A stretch of 64,000 bases of DNA from Solirubrobacter taibaiensis (GTDB lineage: Bacteria; Actinomycetota; Thermoleophilia; Solirubrobacterales; Solirubrobacteraceae). The notes beneath the pieces are model-generated. The model had not been told where the DNA came from, made no database searches, and was given only the letters and a program-made list of their open reading frames with translations. Location: contig JAPDDQ010000014.1 of NCBI GenBank assembly GCA_027587225.1, positions 88,657-152,656 on the forward strand. Direction: 5' to 3'. The number at the start of each line of letters is the position of its first letter. Positions within the stretch are counted from its first letter, which is position 1. A program made the position numbers and the translations under genes. This document shows, piece after piece, positions 1 through 8,197 of this stretch.

Positions 1-1
1 C

Positions 2-859
2 GAGTCCTACGGGCCGGAGGGCCGGCTCGACCTGCCCGGGCTGACGCTCGCCGGTGTGGGCCTGCTCGGAGTGGTGTTCGGCATCGTCCGCGGCGAGACG
101 CTCGGCTGGACGTCGGGCACGGTGGTCGGCGCGCTGGGGACGGGTGTCGTCGCACTCGCCGCGTTCGTCGCGTGGGAGCTGCGGGCGCCCGCCCCGATGC
201 TGCCGATGCGCTTCTTCCGCTCCCGCGCGTTCGCCGCCTCCAATGGCGTGTCGCTGGCGATGTACTTCGGCGTCTTCGGCTCGATCTTCCTGCTCGCCCA
301 GTTCTTCCAGGTCACGCAGGGCCTCTCGGCGCTCGAGGCCGGCTTGCGCACGCTGCCGTGGACGGCGATGCCGATGATCGTCGCGCCGATCGCGGGCCTG
401 CTGAGCGACCGGATCGGCTCGCGCCCGCTGATGTTCACGGGTCTGGCCCTGCAGGCGGTCGCGATCGGCTGGATCGCGTCCGTCTCCACGCCGGACGTGG
501 CGTACAGCTCGCTCGTCCCGCCGTTCATCCTCGCCGGTACGGGCATGGCGCTCGTGTTCGCGCCGACGGCCAACGCGGTGCTCGCCGCGGTCCGGCCGGA
601 GGAAGCGGGCCAGGCGAGCGGCGCGACGAATGCGATCCGCGAAGTCGGCGGCGCGCTCGGCGTCGCCGTGCTCGCTTCGGTGTTCGCGTCCACCGGGTCC
701 TACGCCTCCCCGCAAGCCTTCGTCGACGGCATGACGAGCGCCGCCTGGGTCGGCGCGGCGGTGCTGGCCGTCGGTGCGCTGCTCGCCCTGCTCGTGCCCG
801 GAAAGCCGCGGCCCGCCGCTCAGGAAGCGGCCGAGCCCGGCTTGGTCGCCGCCTCGTAG
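2..859 (+). CDS. MFS drug-efflux transporter (DHA2/EmrB-QacA type), 3' part
   Basis: The 5' end lies outside the window; 285 C-terminal residues are visible. It is a membrane protein with about eight hydrophobic helices, including a segment around VGLLGVVFGIVRGETLGW typical of the second half of 14-helix DHA2 transporters, and a late-helix motif GQASGATNAIREVGGALGV that this family shares. Such proteins export drugs or toxic metabolites using the proton gradient; the substrate cannot be read from sequence. The last 40 bp overlap the 3' end of the convergent acyltransferase gene. Family assignment is firm; the subfamily is inferred from the C-terminal half only. Confidence 0.88.
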   Translation, partial: ESYGPEGRLDLPGLTLAGVGLLGVVFGIVRGETLGWTSGTVVGALGTGVVALAAFVAWELRAPAPMLPMRFFRSRAFAASNGVSLAMYFGVFGSIFLLAQFFQVTQGLSALEAGLRTLPWTAMPMIVAPIAGLLSDRIGSRPLMFTGLALQAVAIGWIASVSTPDVAYSSLVPPFILAGTGMALVFAPTANAVLAAVRPEEAGQASGATNAIREVGGALGVAVLASVFASTGSYASPQAFVDGMTSAAWVGAAVLAVGALLALLVPGKPRPAAQEAAEPGLVAAS

Positions 860-1551
860 AGCTTGCGCACCTCCGCGAAGATGGCGTCGGCGACGGCCTG
901 CTCCTGGCCGCGCGTCGGCGCCTCGACGCGTTCGTAGGCGAACGGGTCGCCGTAGTACACGCGGATCTTCGGGAACTGGCCACGCTTCCAGTTGCGCACG
1001 TGGCTGGAGCCGACGATCGCGATCGGGACGACCGGCGCGCCGGACTGCAGCGCGAGGCGCCCGATCCCGCGCTTGGCCTTCTTCGCCGGCTCACCCGTGC
1101 GCGAGCGCCCGCCTTCGGCGTACATGGCCATCGTGTCGCCGCGGTCGAGCACCGCCAGCGCCGTGGTGAACGCGTCCTGGTCGGCGACGCCGCGCCGGAC
1201 GGGGAACACGCCGCCGTGCGTGTAGATGAACTGCATCGGCGGCTTGAACAGCTGCGACTTGGCCATGAAGTGGACCTTGCGCCGCAGGGCCACGCCGAGG
1301 AAGAAATGGTCCAGGAACGAGAAGTGATTCGGCGCGAGGATCACGGGCCCGACGGCCGGGACGCGCTCCGCGTGCGTGTTGCTCACGCGGAAGAACACCC
1401 ACCCCATCAGGCTCGTCAGGATGCGCACGACCTCGTAGATGAAGTCGGGCTCGCGCGTGCGGGTGCGCTCGTGGAAGCGGTCGAAGTCTTCCTTCGTCCG
1501 CGCGTCCTTGTACTGCTGCTCTTTGAGCTCGACGAGTTCGGGCTCGCTCAT
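820..1551 (-). CDS. plsC: 1-acyl-sn-glycerol-3-phosphate acyltransferase (PlsC family)
   Basis: A 243-aa acyltransferase expected to add the second acyl chain to lysophosphatidate during phospholipid synthesis at the membrane. The catalytic HX4D box is N75-H76-FSFL-D81, and block III is EGGRSRTG at residues 146-153. A hydrophobic stretch (VVRILTSLMGWVFF) precedes the catalytic box. The ATG start at 1551 gives the normal family length. Its tail overlaps the convergent MFS gene by 40 bp. The upstream gap (1552-1782) contains a hairpin but no gene. Family members also acylate other acceptors, so the exact substrate is inferred. Confidence 0.88.
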   Translation of the reverse strand: MSEPELVELKEQQYKDARTKEDFDRFHERTRTREPDFIYEVVRILTSLMGWVFFRVSNTHAERVPAVGPVILAPNHFSFLDHFFLGVALRRKVHFMAKSQLFKPPMQFIYTHGGVFPVRRGVADQDAFTTALAVLDRGDTMAMYAEGGRSRTGEPAKKAKRGIGRLALQSGAPVVPIAIVGSSHVRNWKRGQFPKIRVYYGDPFAYERVEAPTRGQEQAVADAIFAEVRKLYEAATKPGSAAS

Positions 1552-1578
1552 GGACGCGGATTATGGCGGGCCGGTCGT

Positions 1579-1611
1579 GGTGAGCGGGACCGTCCAGGAG
1601 TCCCGCCCACC
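1579..1611. other. Inverted repeat/hairpin upstream of plsC
   Basis: Arms GGTGAGCGGGAC (1579-1590) and GTCCCGCCCACC (1600-1611) pair at 11 of 12 positions around a 9-nt loop. It lies 28-60 bp upstream of the plsC start in the 231-bp divergent gap. It could be a leader structure or an operator. No clear promoter hexamers were recognised in the rest of the gap. Confidence 0.4.
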
Positions 1612-1782
1612 ACTTCCTTCGCCGGTTCGCCGTGCGCCGCGGGAGGAGAGATCGCGACGAACAGCAAGGAGAATGGTGCCGAAGGACCCCAGTAGTCCCT
1701 ATCGACAACGCGTAGGTATTGCACGGGTGACAATCGACCGGCGGTCTATATCGTGCTGTCAAACACGACCAGGAGACACCGC

Positions 1783-1995
1783 GTGGCGCAGATCGAGGCC
1801 CACATCACGGGCACCGTGTGGAAGATCGAGGTGGCGGTCGGGGACACCGTCGCGGAGGGCGATTCCGTCGTGATCCTCGAGTCCATGAAGATGGAGATGC
1901 CGGTGGAAGCCGAGGACGACGGCACCGTGGCCAAGATCCTCGTCGAGGAGGGCCAGTCCGTGCAGGAGGGCGACCCGCTCGTCGTGCTCGAGTAG
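1783..1995 (+). CDS. Stand-alone biotin/lipoyl carrier domain protein
   Basis: A 70-aa protein that is essentially one biotinyl/lipoyl domain. The modification site is ESMKMEMP with K36 as acceptor; MKM is the biotinylation signature. GTG at 1783 is chosen because AGGAG lies at 1771-1775 and because it removes a non-homologous N-terminus. Its TAG stop overlaps the next start by one base (TAGTG), so translation is probably coupled to the crotonase gene. No carboxylase, transcarboxylase or sodium-pump subunit is adjacent, so the enzyme it serves is unknown. A nearby biotin-synthesis-like gene (2858) is consistent with biotin use. Confidence 0.85.
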   Translation: MAQIEAHITGTVWKIEVAVGDTVAEGDSVVILESMKMEMPVEAEDDGTVAKILVEEGQSVQEGDPLVVLE

Positions 1996-2735
1996 TGGGA
2001 ACGGTTCAGGTAGACGCGCCCGCCGACGGTGTGGCGCGGGTCACGATCGAGAACGCGGCCAAGCGCAACGCGCTCGACGCGGAGATCCTCGAAGGGCTCG
2101 CCGCGACGCTGCCCGCGCTGGACGCGCGCTGCGTGATCCTCACCGGGGCGGGCAGCGCGTTCTCAGCCGGATACGACATCGGGAACCTCACGCCGGAGCG
2201 CCTCGCCGACGTGCTCATCCACCCGTTCGAGGCGGCCTTGGCGGCGCTGGACGACGTGCCGGTTCCCGTGATCGCGGACGTCAACGGCCACGCCTTCGGC
2301 GGCGGCCTGGAGTTGGCCCTGGCGTGCGATCTGCGTGTGTGCGCGCCCGGGGCGAAGCTGGGCATGCCGCCCGCGCGGCTGGGCGTCGTCTACTCCCACA
2401 CGGGCTTGCGGCGCTTCGTCGACGCCATCGGGAGCGCTCGCACGCGGCAGCTGTTCTTGACCGCGGAGCCGGTGGACGCCGAGACCGCGCAGGCGTGGGG
2501 TCTCGTGAACTGGATCGGCGAGGACGCCGTGGCGCTGGCGGCGCGGGTCGCGGCGCTCGCACCGCTGTCGCTGCGCGGCAACAAGCGTGTGCTGCGGGCG
2601 CTGATCCCGCCGCTCGACCCGGCGCTGGAGGCCGAGCTCGAGGCGCTGCGCCGCGAGGCGTTCGCGTCCGAGGACTTCGCCGAGGGCGTGCGCGGTTTTA
2701 TAGAGAAACGTCCACCGCGCTGGCAGAGTGAGTGA
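1995..2735 (+). CDS. Crotonase-family protein, methylmalonyl-CoA decarboxylase-like
   Basis: A 246-aa enoyl-CoA hydratase/isomerase-fold protein. Crotonase signatures are FSAGYDI (56-62), the oxyanion loop NGHAFGGGLELALACDLRV (97-115) and the C-terminal SEDFAEGVRGFIEKR. The second hydratase glutamate is not preserved (MPPARLGVVY). From memory of E. coli ScpB/YgfG, the region LGVVYSHTGL and the C-terminus resemble methylmalonyl-CoA decarboxylase, including a tyrosine at the ScpB Tyr140 position; the ScpB SAGHDI histidine is Tyr here. A decarboxylase-like role is therefore more likely than hydration, but this is inference. GTG at 1995 overlaps the biotin-carrier stop. Confidence 0.75.
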   Translation: MGTVQVDAPADGVARVTIENAAKRNALDAEILEGLAATLPALDARCVILTGAGSAFSAGYDIGNLTPERLADVLIHPFEAALAALDDVPVPVIADVNGHAFGGGLELALACDLRVCAPGAKLGMPPARLGVVYSHTGLRRFVDAIGSARTRQLFLTAEPVDAETAQAWGLVNWIGEDAVALAARVAALAPLSLRGNKRVLRALIPPLDPALEAELEALRREAFASEDFAEGVRGFIEKRPPRWQSE

Positions 2736-2750
2736 TCGAGCGGGGGCCCC

Positions 2751-2793
2751 GCCCGCCCAGCGGAAAACGTGGCAGAGCGTCCGCTGGGCGGGC
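2751..2793. terminator. Strong 14-bp stem-loop, probable terminator
   Basis: GCCCGCCCAGCGGA (2751-2764) and TCCGCTGGGCGGGC (2780-2793) are perfect inverted repeats with a 15-nt loop. An outer CGGGGG/CCCCCG pair extends the stem past a bulge. There is no U-tract, as is common in GC-rich Actinobacteria. It lies between the crotonase and the BioF-like gene and may separate their expression. Confidence 0.6.
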
Positions 2794-2857
2794 ACCCCCG
2801 AAGCCGTCCGATCCAGGCCGTAGCTTCCGCGCAACGTCACTCGACAGAGGATCGTGG

Positions 2858-4072
2858 ATGCTGGATCTCGAGGACCGCCTGGACGAGCTCGACCAGCTCG
2901 GCCGGCACCAGTGCATGCGGATGGTCTCCGGACCGCAGGGACCGCGCGTGGTGCTCGACGGGCGGCCGGTGCTGTTGCTGTGCTCGGGCAACGCGCTCGG
3001 GTTGGCCGACCATCCGAAGGTCCGCCAGGCCGCCGCCGACGCGGCCATGCGCTGGGGTGTCGGCGCGGGCGCCGCGCGCGTGTCCTGCGGCACGATGACG
3101 CTGCACAAGCGCCTCGAGGAACGCCTCGCGGCCTTCACCGGGCAGCGTGCCTCGCTGCTCTTCGGCTCCGGTGCCCTGGCCAACATGGGCGTGATCGCGG
3201 CGCTCGCCCGCCGCGGCGAGGTCGTGCTGCACGACGAACTCGCGCACTCCTCGATCGTCGACGGCTGCCGGCTGAGCGGTGCCGAGGTGGTGGCGTACCG
3301 CCACGCCGACGCCGACCATCTGGCGTGGGCGCTCCGCCAGTGCGACGGCCGCGCGACCCTGATCGCCACCGACGGCATGTTCGGCATGGACGGCGACGTC
3401 GCGCCCCTGCGCGAGATCGTCGACCTGGGCCACCGCTACGACGTCCGCGTGCTGGTCGACGAGGCCCACGCGCTCGGCGCCCTCGGCCCCGACGGCCGCG
3501 GTGTGGTCGCCGAAGCCGGGCTGCAGGGCGAGGTCGACGTCATCACCGGCACGCTCGCCAAGGCCCTCGGCTCCTACGGCGGCTTCGTGGCCTGCGACCA
3601 CGTCACCGCGAGGTTCCTCGTGCATTCCGCACGCACGCTCCTGCACTCCACGGCGCTCCCCCCGGTCGCCGCCGCGGCCGCGATGGCCGCCCTGGACCTG
3701 CTGGAGGAGCAACCCCGCCGCGTGGCGAAGCTGCGCGCGAACGCGGAGACCTTGCGCGACGGCCTCGCCCGCGAGGGTTTCGACGTCAGCGGCGCCGCGG
3801 CCCACGTCATCCCGATCGTCGTCGGAGACTCCGAGACGGCCGCGCGGATGGTCGAGTTCGCGCTCGATCAGGGCGTCTTCGCCGAGGCGGTCCGCCCGCC
3901 GGCGGTGCCGGAAGGCACCGCGCGGGTGCGCGTGTCCGTGATGGCCTCGCACCAGCGGGACGAGCTGCGCGAAGCGGCCGTCGTGTTGGGCCGCGCGGCC
4001 CTGCGGGCCGGGTTCCGGCCGGGCGCGGGTGTGCCGGTGGCTGCGGCGCACGGGTTGCTCCGCGCCGCCTAG
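2858..4072 (+). CDS. bioF: Alpha-oxoamine synthase, probably 8-amino-7-oxononanoate synthase
   Basis: A 404-aa PLP enzyme that condenses an amino acid with an acyl-CoA and releases CO2. The PLP lysine is K235 in TGTLAKALGSYGG. DEAHALG (201-207) and DELAHSS (127-133) are conserved cofactor contacts. TLAKALGSYGGFVA looks more like BioF than 2-amino-3-ketobutyrate ligase, and a biotin-carrier gene lies 860 bp upstream, so biotin synthesis is favoured; no bioA/B/D is present here. ATG 2858 is chosen because AGAGG (2846-2850) precedes it and the open frame upstream is not family-like. Confidence 0.75.
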   Translation: MLDLEDRLDELDQLGRHQCMRMVSGPQGPRVVLDGRPVLLLCSGNALGLADHPKVRQAAADAAMRWGVGAGAARVSCGTMTLHKRLEERLAAFTGQRASLLFGSGALANMGVIAALARRGEVVLHDELAHSSIVDGCRLSGAEVVAYRHADADHLAWALRQCDGRATLIATDGMFGMDGDVAPLREIVDLGHRYDVRVLVDEAHALGALGPDGRGVVAEAGLQGEVDVITGTLAKALGSYGGFVACDHVTARFLVHSARTLLHSTALPPVAAAAAMAALDLLEEQPRRVAKLRANAETLRDGLAREGFDVSGAAAHVIPIVVGDSETAARMVEFALDQGVFAEAVRPPAVPEGTARVRVSVMASHQRDELREAAVVLGRAALRAGFRPGAGVPVAAAHGLLRAA

Positions 4073-4118
4073 AGGGACGAACACCAGTACCGATAGGGGT
4101 GAGACGGACCGCGCGACT

Positions 4119-4144
4119 GCGTGGCGGCTTGAGCCGCCTGACGC
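4119..4144. terminator. Probable terminator hairpin after the BioF-like gene
   Basis: GGCGGC-TTGA-GCCGCC (4123-4138) forms a 6-bp stem that extends through GCGT/ACGC past a 2-nt bulge. The stop codon is 47 bp upstream. The remainder of this 270-bp gap (4073-4342) shows no gene. Just before the next start, CGAGA and TCTCG flank a TTGACT, a possible operator of low certainty. Confidence 0.5.
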
Positions 4145-4342
4145 GGCTTAACCCATCTCGCGGTTGCCGCGCGGCGGGCTCACCACCCCCTTACCAGCGC
4201 AATTGCCGTTACGTTGCGAGTTCGCCTCGCCGCCAAACCTCCTGCTCAGCGGCCCCTTTAACCACCCTGTACACCCCGCGCCCGCAAATCTCGGACGCAC
4301 GTCCAAACTGAAATCACCCGCGCGAGAGTTGACTGTTCTCGT

Positions 4343-4558
4343 ATGGCCGCTCCCGCCGCAGAGCTTCATGTGCTTCCGCACGCCACCACCGGGGGCTGGA
4401 CCCTCGACGCCGCCGGCAACGGGCCGGCATGGTTCGCAACGCTGAGCGAGGCCGAGCAGGCCGCGCAGCGGCAGGCCGCGTCCCGGGACGACGCCCGGAT
4501 CTACCTCCACGATCGCTACCACCGCGTGCGCCGGATCGGCGCTTCGCGTCAGCGGTAG
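4343..4558 (+). CDS. Small DUF2188-like protein
   Basis: A 71-aa soluble protein with the layout of DUF2188 proteins: an N-terminal LHVLPHATTGGWTL strand pair, a helix rich in Ala/Glu/Gln (SEAEQAAQRQAA), and a C-terminal IYLHDRYHRVRRIG. DUF2188 members have no established biochemical role. The last 10 bp overlap the convergent BKACE gene. Homology is judged from pattern only, so family membership is moderately certain; the coding call is supported by GC-rich third positions. Confidence 0.65.
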   Translation: MAAPAAELHVLPHATTGGWTLDAAGNGPAWFATLSEAEQAAQRQAASRDDARIYLHDRYHRVRRIGASRQR

Positions 4559-5244
4559 CGCAGGACGGCTTCTACGACGAGCGCGGCGTTGTCGGGGGCG
4601 CGGCGCCCGTCAGGGAGCGTGGTCACGTCCTCGAGGCCGATCCGGATGTCGTGCCCGCGCGGTACGGCCGCGTCGAGCACCGCCCAGGTCGCCGGGCCGA
4701 CGCCGTGATGCAGGCGCGGGACCGAGCTCCCGCCCTCGTCGAGCACGACGTCGATCTCGTCGGCCATCGCGATCGCCTCGGCTGAGGTCTCAGAGCGCGG
4801 TTCGACGAGCACGCGCCGCACTTGGAGCCCACTCGCCAGCAGGTCCTCCGCGCCGGCGGCGTTCCACACACCCGCCTCGATCCCGATCCCGTGCCCGGCG
4901 AGCACGCCGGCCAGGTCCTGCCAGCCCTCCTCGCTCAGGTTGAGGGAGACGAGGTCCGGACACTCGGTCCACTCCGTCACGGCCCGCAGCCGCGCGTCGA
5001 CGTCGCCGGCGGTGATCCACAGCCCGGTGGAGAGCGAGACCTCCACCCCGGCAGTCCGCAGCTCGCGGACCGCGGCGGCGATGTCCACCGGGTCCAGCGA
5101 CTCGTGCCCGTCGGGGTCACGCGGGTGCGCGTGGAGCGACGCCGCGCCCGCGGCGACGCACGCCCGGGCCTCCGCGCCCAGTTCCTCGGGCGAGCGCGGG
5201 ACGCCGGACTCGCGGTCCCCGTTCAGGCAGGCTTGGAGGACCAT
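4549..5244 (-). CDS. BKACE-family (DUF849) beta-keto acid cleavage enzyme
   Basis: A 231-aa TIM-barrel enzyme of the 3-keto-5-aminohexanoate cleavage family, which uses a metal and acetyl-CoA to split beta-keto acids. Visible signatures are the start MVLQACLNGDRESG, the metal-binding HXH in ASLHAHPRDPDG, and a late GLEDVTTLPDGRRAPDN. It is shorter than typical members (about 270-310 aa). ATG 5244 begins exactly at the conserved N-terminus and lies inside the end of the upstream membrane gene (22-bp overlap), suggesting coupling. The substrate is unknown. Confidence 0.82.
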   Translation of the reverse strand: MVLQACLNGDRESGVPRSPEELGAEARACVAAGAASLHAHPRDPDGHESLDPVDIAAAVRELRTAGVEVSLSTGLWITAGDVDARLRAVTEWTECPDLVSLNLSEEGWQDLAGVLAGHGIGIEAGVWNAAGAEDLLASGLQVRRVLVEPRSETSAEAIAMADEIDVVLDEGGSSVPRLHHGVGPATWAVLDAAVPRGHDIRIGLEDVTTLPDGRRAPDNAALVVEAVLRYR

Positions 5245-5837
5245 GCTTTCGGGAGACAGACGGCCGCGAGCAGGGCGGCCGCGATGATGAAGGTCCAGGT
5301 CGTGCCGACGAGCGGGATGAGCGCGAGCGCCGCGGCGAAGTTGCCGACGAGCCCGCCCGCCGTGGACAGCGCGTAGAGCCGCCCGGTGGTCTCGCCGGCG
5401 GCGTCCACCGAGTCCACGCGCAGCCGGATCGCCCACGGTGTCAACGCGCCGAGCACCACGAGTGGGGGCGCGACCAGCACGAGTTGCGCGAGGAAGGAGC
5501 CGCCGAACTCGCCGACATCCTCGGTGACGTTCAGCAGTGGGATCGCGATGAGCGGGATCAACGCGACCATGACGGCGCCCGCGAGCCCGCCGCGCGCCAT
5601 CGCGCGCGCATTCGGATGGCGGTCCGCCAAGCGGCCGCCGAGCCAATAGCCGATCGCCAGAGCTGCCAAGGCGATAGCGATGGTATTCGCCCACACGATC
5701 GTCGAGGCGCCGAAGGCGGGGGCGATGAGCCGGGCGGCGGCGAGCTCGGCCGCGAGCGTCGTCACCCCGCTCACGAACTTGACGGCCTCGACGAAGCCCC
5801 AGCGGACGGGCACCCGCTCGACGGCGGCGGCGCTCAC
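5223..5837 (-). CDS. Membrane protein related to the N-terminal half of the spermidine-synthase-like neighbour
   Basis: A 204-aa integral membrane protein with about six helices. It aligns by eye with the membrane half of the next gene: both share a LAAELAAARLIAPAFG-type segment, WANTIAI, GYWLGG, LGALTPWAIR and GRLYALST. It lacks the soluble methyltransferase-fold domain. The GTG start at 5837 is set by a GTGA overlap with the upstream stop. The pair plus the BKACE gene form an overlapped operon. It may be a truncated duplicate or a separate membrane partner; no function is known. Confidence 0.8.
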   Translation of the reverse strand: MSAAAVERVPVRWGFVEAVKFVSGVTTLAAELAAARLIAPAFGASTIVWANTIAIALAALAIGYWLGGRLADRHPNARAMARGGLAGAVMVALIPLIAIPLLNVTEDVGEFGGSFLAQLVLVAPPLVVLGALTPWAIRLRVDSVDAAGETTGRLYALSTAGGLVGNFAAALALIPLVGTTWTFIIAAALLAAVCLPKAWSSKPA

Positions 5838-7360
5838 CGGGTCTCCTCCGCGGCGTAGGACACGATCGAGGCGTCGATCAGCCACTCGACCGGCGCGCGG
5901 TCGTCGGTGAAGACGTTCCCGCCGCGCAGCGGGGGTTCCAGCCGCCCGGCGTTGTCCTGCGCGAGCGTCTGCAGGTCCGAGGGCACCGACGCGCTTGCGA
6001 TGGCGGACGCGCTCAGCGGCGTGTCGGACGCCATCACGAGCGAATTCTGCGAGCGGATCGGGTCACGCACGACGTGCTTGAAGACCGCGCCCATCGTCGC
6101 GCTCATCGCCTGCTCGAGCGCGGGCGAGTCGTTCGGGTGGCCGATGTTGACGATCACCGACCCGCCGGGGTTCAGCCGGTCCTGCACGAGCTCGAAGAAC
6201 TCCTTCGTCGTCAGATAGAAGGGGATATAGGGCTGGCGGTAGGCGTCGACGAAGATCGCGTCGTAGCGCTCGTTCGTCTGTCGCAAAAACGGCCGCGCGT
6301 CCTGCGTGTGCTCACGTAGCTGCGGCCGCGCCTGCAGCCCGAAGTACCGGTGCCCGATCTTGAACAGCTCCGGGTCGATGTCGACGGCGTCGATCACGGT
6401 CTCCGGGTAGTACTTCGAGTACGCGCGGGGGACCGTGCCGGCGGCCGTGCCGAGCGCGGCGATCCGTGCGGGCGGGCGTCCCGAGCCCGTGGCGAACGGC
6501 ATCGTCAAGAAACCGTCCCAGTAGCCGCCGGTCAGCACCGTGTCCGCACGCCAGAGGGAGTGGATCGCCTGCCCCTCGTTGAGCTCGAGCAGGCGGTCGC
6601 CGTCCTCCTGCTGGACCACCCGCGCGTACTGGTACGGGGTCTCGGTCTCATACAGCACACGCGCGCCGTCGGCGGACTTGGTGGCCCCGGGCGGGATGAA
6701 GAACGCGGCGACGAGCGCGATGGGGACGAGCGCGGCGCGGGCGGAGAGCCCGGCGGCCGCGACGGCGGCGGGCAACACGGCGAGCACGAGGAACGTGCGC
6801 TGGGAGCCGATCGCCTCGATCGCCCACAGCGCGACGAAGAACACGCCGATCAGCGAGCCGACGGTGGAGATCGCGTACAGCCGCCCCGAGACCGCGCCCG
6901 CCTCCTCCACCGACGAGAGCGCGATCCGCGTGGCCCACGGGGACACCGTGCCCAACAGCAGCAGCGGCACGGCCACGAGCACGAGCGTCCCGAACAGCGA
7001 CGCCGCGAACGCGCCCACCGACACCTCGTCGAACGCGCTCACGCTCAGCGACAGGAACGGGTGCGCGATGAACGGCGTCACCGCCAGCAGCGCCGAGCCG
7101 ACGAGCACCGTGGTGCACAGCGCGGCCATCGACGGGCGCCGGTCGCCCAGCATCCCGCCCAGCTTGTAGCCTGCCGCCAAGGCGAGCAGGACGACCGCGA
7201 TCGTGTTCGCCCAGATGACCGTCGAGGTCCCGAAGAACGGCGCCAGCAGGCGCGTAGCCGCGATCTCGGCACCGAGGGTGCTGAGGCCGACCGTGAAGAC
7301 GAGCGCCTCGAGCGGCACCCGCAGGCGCCGCTCAGCGCCTCGGGACTCGAGGGCTGTCAC
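5834..7360 (-). CDS. Fused membrane / spermidine-synthase-like protein
   Basis: A 508-aa protein: about seven membrane helices (residues 15-220), then a polyamine-synthase-like Rossmann domain. The soluble part shows LELNEGQAIHSLW, ALGTAAGTVPRAY, the acidic cofactor motif VDIDPEL, and YDAIFVDAYRQPYIPFYL. Related fused proteins are common in bacteria, but most have not been shown to make spermidine; the usual catalytic aspartate context DAY is present. GTG 7360 starts the frame. The downstream neighbour repeats only its membrane half, overlapping by GTGA. Confidence 0.85.
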   Translation of the reverse strand: MTALESRGAERRLRVPLEALVFTVGLSTLGAEIAATRLLAPFFGTSTVIWANTIAVVLLALAAGYKLGGMLGDRRPSMAALCTTVLVGSALLAVTPFIAHPFLSLSVSAFDEVSVGAFAASLFGTLVLVAVPLLLLGTVSPWATRIALSSVEEAGAVSGRLYAISTVGSLIGVFFVALWAIEAIGSQRTFLVLAVLPAAVAAAGLSARAALVPIALVAAFFIPPGATKSADGARVLYETETPYQYARVVQQEDGDRLLELNEGQAIHSLWRADTVLTGGYWDGFLTMPFATGSGRPPARIAALGTAAGTVPRAYSKYYPETVIDAVDIDPELFKIGHRYFGLQARPQLREHTQDARPFLRQTNERYDAIFVDAYRQPYIPFYLTTKEFFELVQDRLNPGGSVIVNIGHPNDSPALEQAMSATMGAVFKHVVRDPIRSQNSLVMASDTPLSASAIASASVPSDLQTLAQDNAGRLEPPLRGGNVFTDDRAPVEWLIDASIVSYAAEETR

Positions 7361-7390
7361 TTCCTTGAGGCTAGTGCCAGCCTCGCCGCT

Positions 7391-7570
7391 CTACCCCTCG
7401 AACGGGGAGAAGTCGGCCTTTCTGGCGCCGCAGACCGGGCAGTACCAGTCCGTCGGGACGTCCTCGAAGGCCGTCCCCTCGTCGATCCCGCCGTCGGGGT
7501 CGCCTTCCTCCGGGTCATAGATGAAGCCGCAGGATTCGCAGATCCACTGCCGGTCCGTGTCCGTGCTCAT
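7391..7570 (-). CDS. Rubredoxin
   Basis: A 59-aa one-iron electron carrier. The two knuckles are CESCGFIYD (C11, C14) and [13 protein letters not shown] (C44, C47), with the usual EEGDPDGGI between them. It normally transfers single electrons to alkane hydroxylases or oxygen-detoxifying flavoproteins, none of which is adjacent. The ATG at 7570 gives the standard length. Its start is 24 bp from the divergent Nudix gene, so the two promoters must overlap. Confidence 0.95.
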   Translation of the reverse strand: MSTDTDRQWICESCGFIYDPEEGDPDGGIDEGTAFEDVPTDWYCPVCGARKADFSPFEG

Positions 7571-7594
7571 GTGCGCGCATATTAGGCTGGCGGG

Positions 7595-8197
7595 ATGCCG
7601 CAGCCCGGACCCGAGCCTGGAACGATCCTCAACGAGAGCGGCGTTGCGACCACGCCGCGGCAGGCCGCGACGGTCCTCGTCGTCCGTGGTGGGGCGGATC
7701 GGCTCGAGGTGCTGCTGGCCCAGCGGACGCCCAAGGCGCGCTTCATGGGCGGGGCCTGGGTGTTCCCCGGCGGAGCCGTGGACGGCGACGAAGATCACCG
7801 GGCCGCAGCGGTGCGCGAGGTCGAAGAAGAAGTCGCGATCACGCTGCCGGACCCGGCGGCGCTCGTCCCGTTCGCGCGCTGGATCACGCCGCCGGAGGTG
7901 TCGATCCGCTTCGACACCTACTTCTTCATCGCCGTCGCGCCCGCGGACGCCGAGGTGAAGATCGACGGCTCCGAGATCGTCGACGCGCGCTGGTTCGAGC
8001 CGTCGCGCGCCCTCGAGGGCGCCGAGGCCGACGAGCTGCTGATGGTGTTCCCGACGATCAAGACACTCGAGCAGGTCGCGCGCTTCGACTCCGCCGACGC
8101 ACTCGTCGAGTGGGCCTCGACGCACGAGGTCAAACCGGTGCAGCCCCGCGTCGAGGGCCAGGGCGAGACCGCGCGGATCGTGATCGACGAGCTCTAG
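7595..8197 (+). CDS. Nudix hydrolase (acyl-CoA diphosphatase-like)
   Basis: A 200-aa Nudix protein. The box runs from G60 through E66 to R74-E-V-E-E-E, matching GX5EX7REUXEE except that the following glycine is alanine. The preceding [11 protein letters not shown] and a large insert after the box resemble NUDT7/NUDT19-type enzymes that split CoA or other nucleoside diphosphate derivatives; the substrate is inferred only at class level. Its TAG stop shares CTAG (8194-8197) with the convergent E1-like gene. Confidence 0.88.
   Translation: MPQPGPEPGTILNESGVATTPRQAATVLVVRGGADRLEVLLAQRTPKARFMGGAWVFPGGAVDGDEDHRAAAVREVEEEVAITLPDPAALVPFARWITPPEVSIRFDTYFFIAVAPADAEVKIDGSEIVDARWFEPSRALEGAEADELLMVFPTIKTLEQVARFDSADALVEWASTHEVKPVQPRVEGQGETARIVIDEL

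Noticed and set aside
4251..4260. GGCCCCTTTA identical to one arm of the palindrome at 10411-10420
   Set aside because: The matching inverted arm is absent, so it is not counted as a third repeat copy.
6350..7585. 411-codon plus-strand frame over the spermidine-synthase-like gene
   Set aside because: Arg/Asp/Glu-rich low-complexity translation opposite a gene with clear motifs; no ribosome site.
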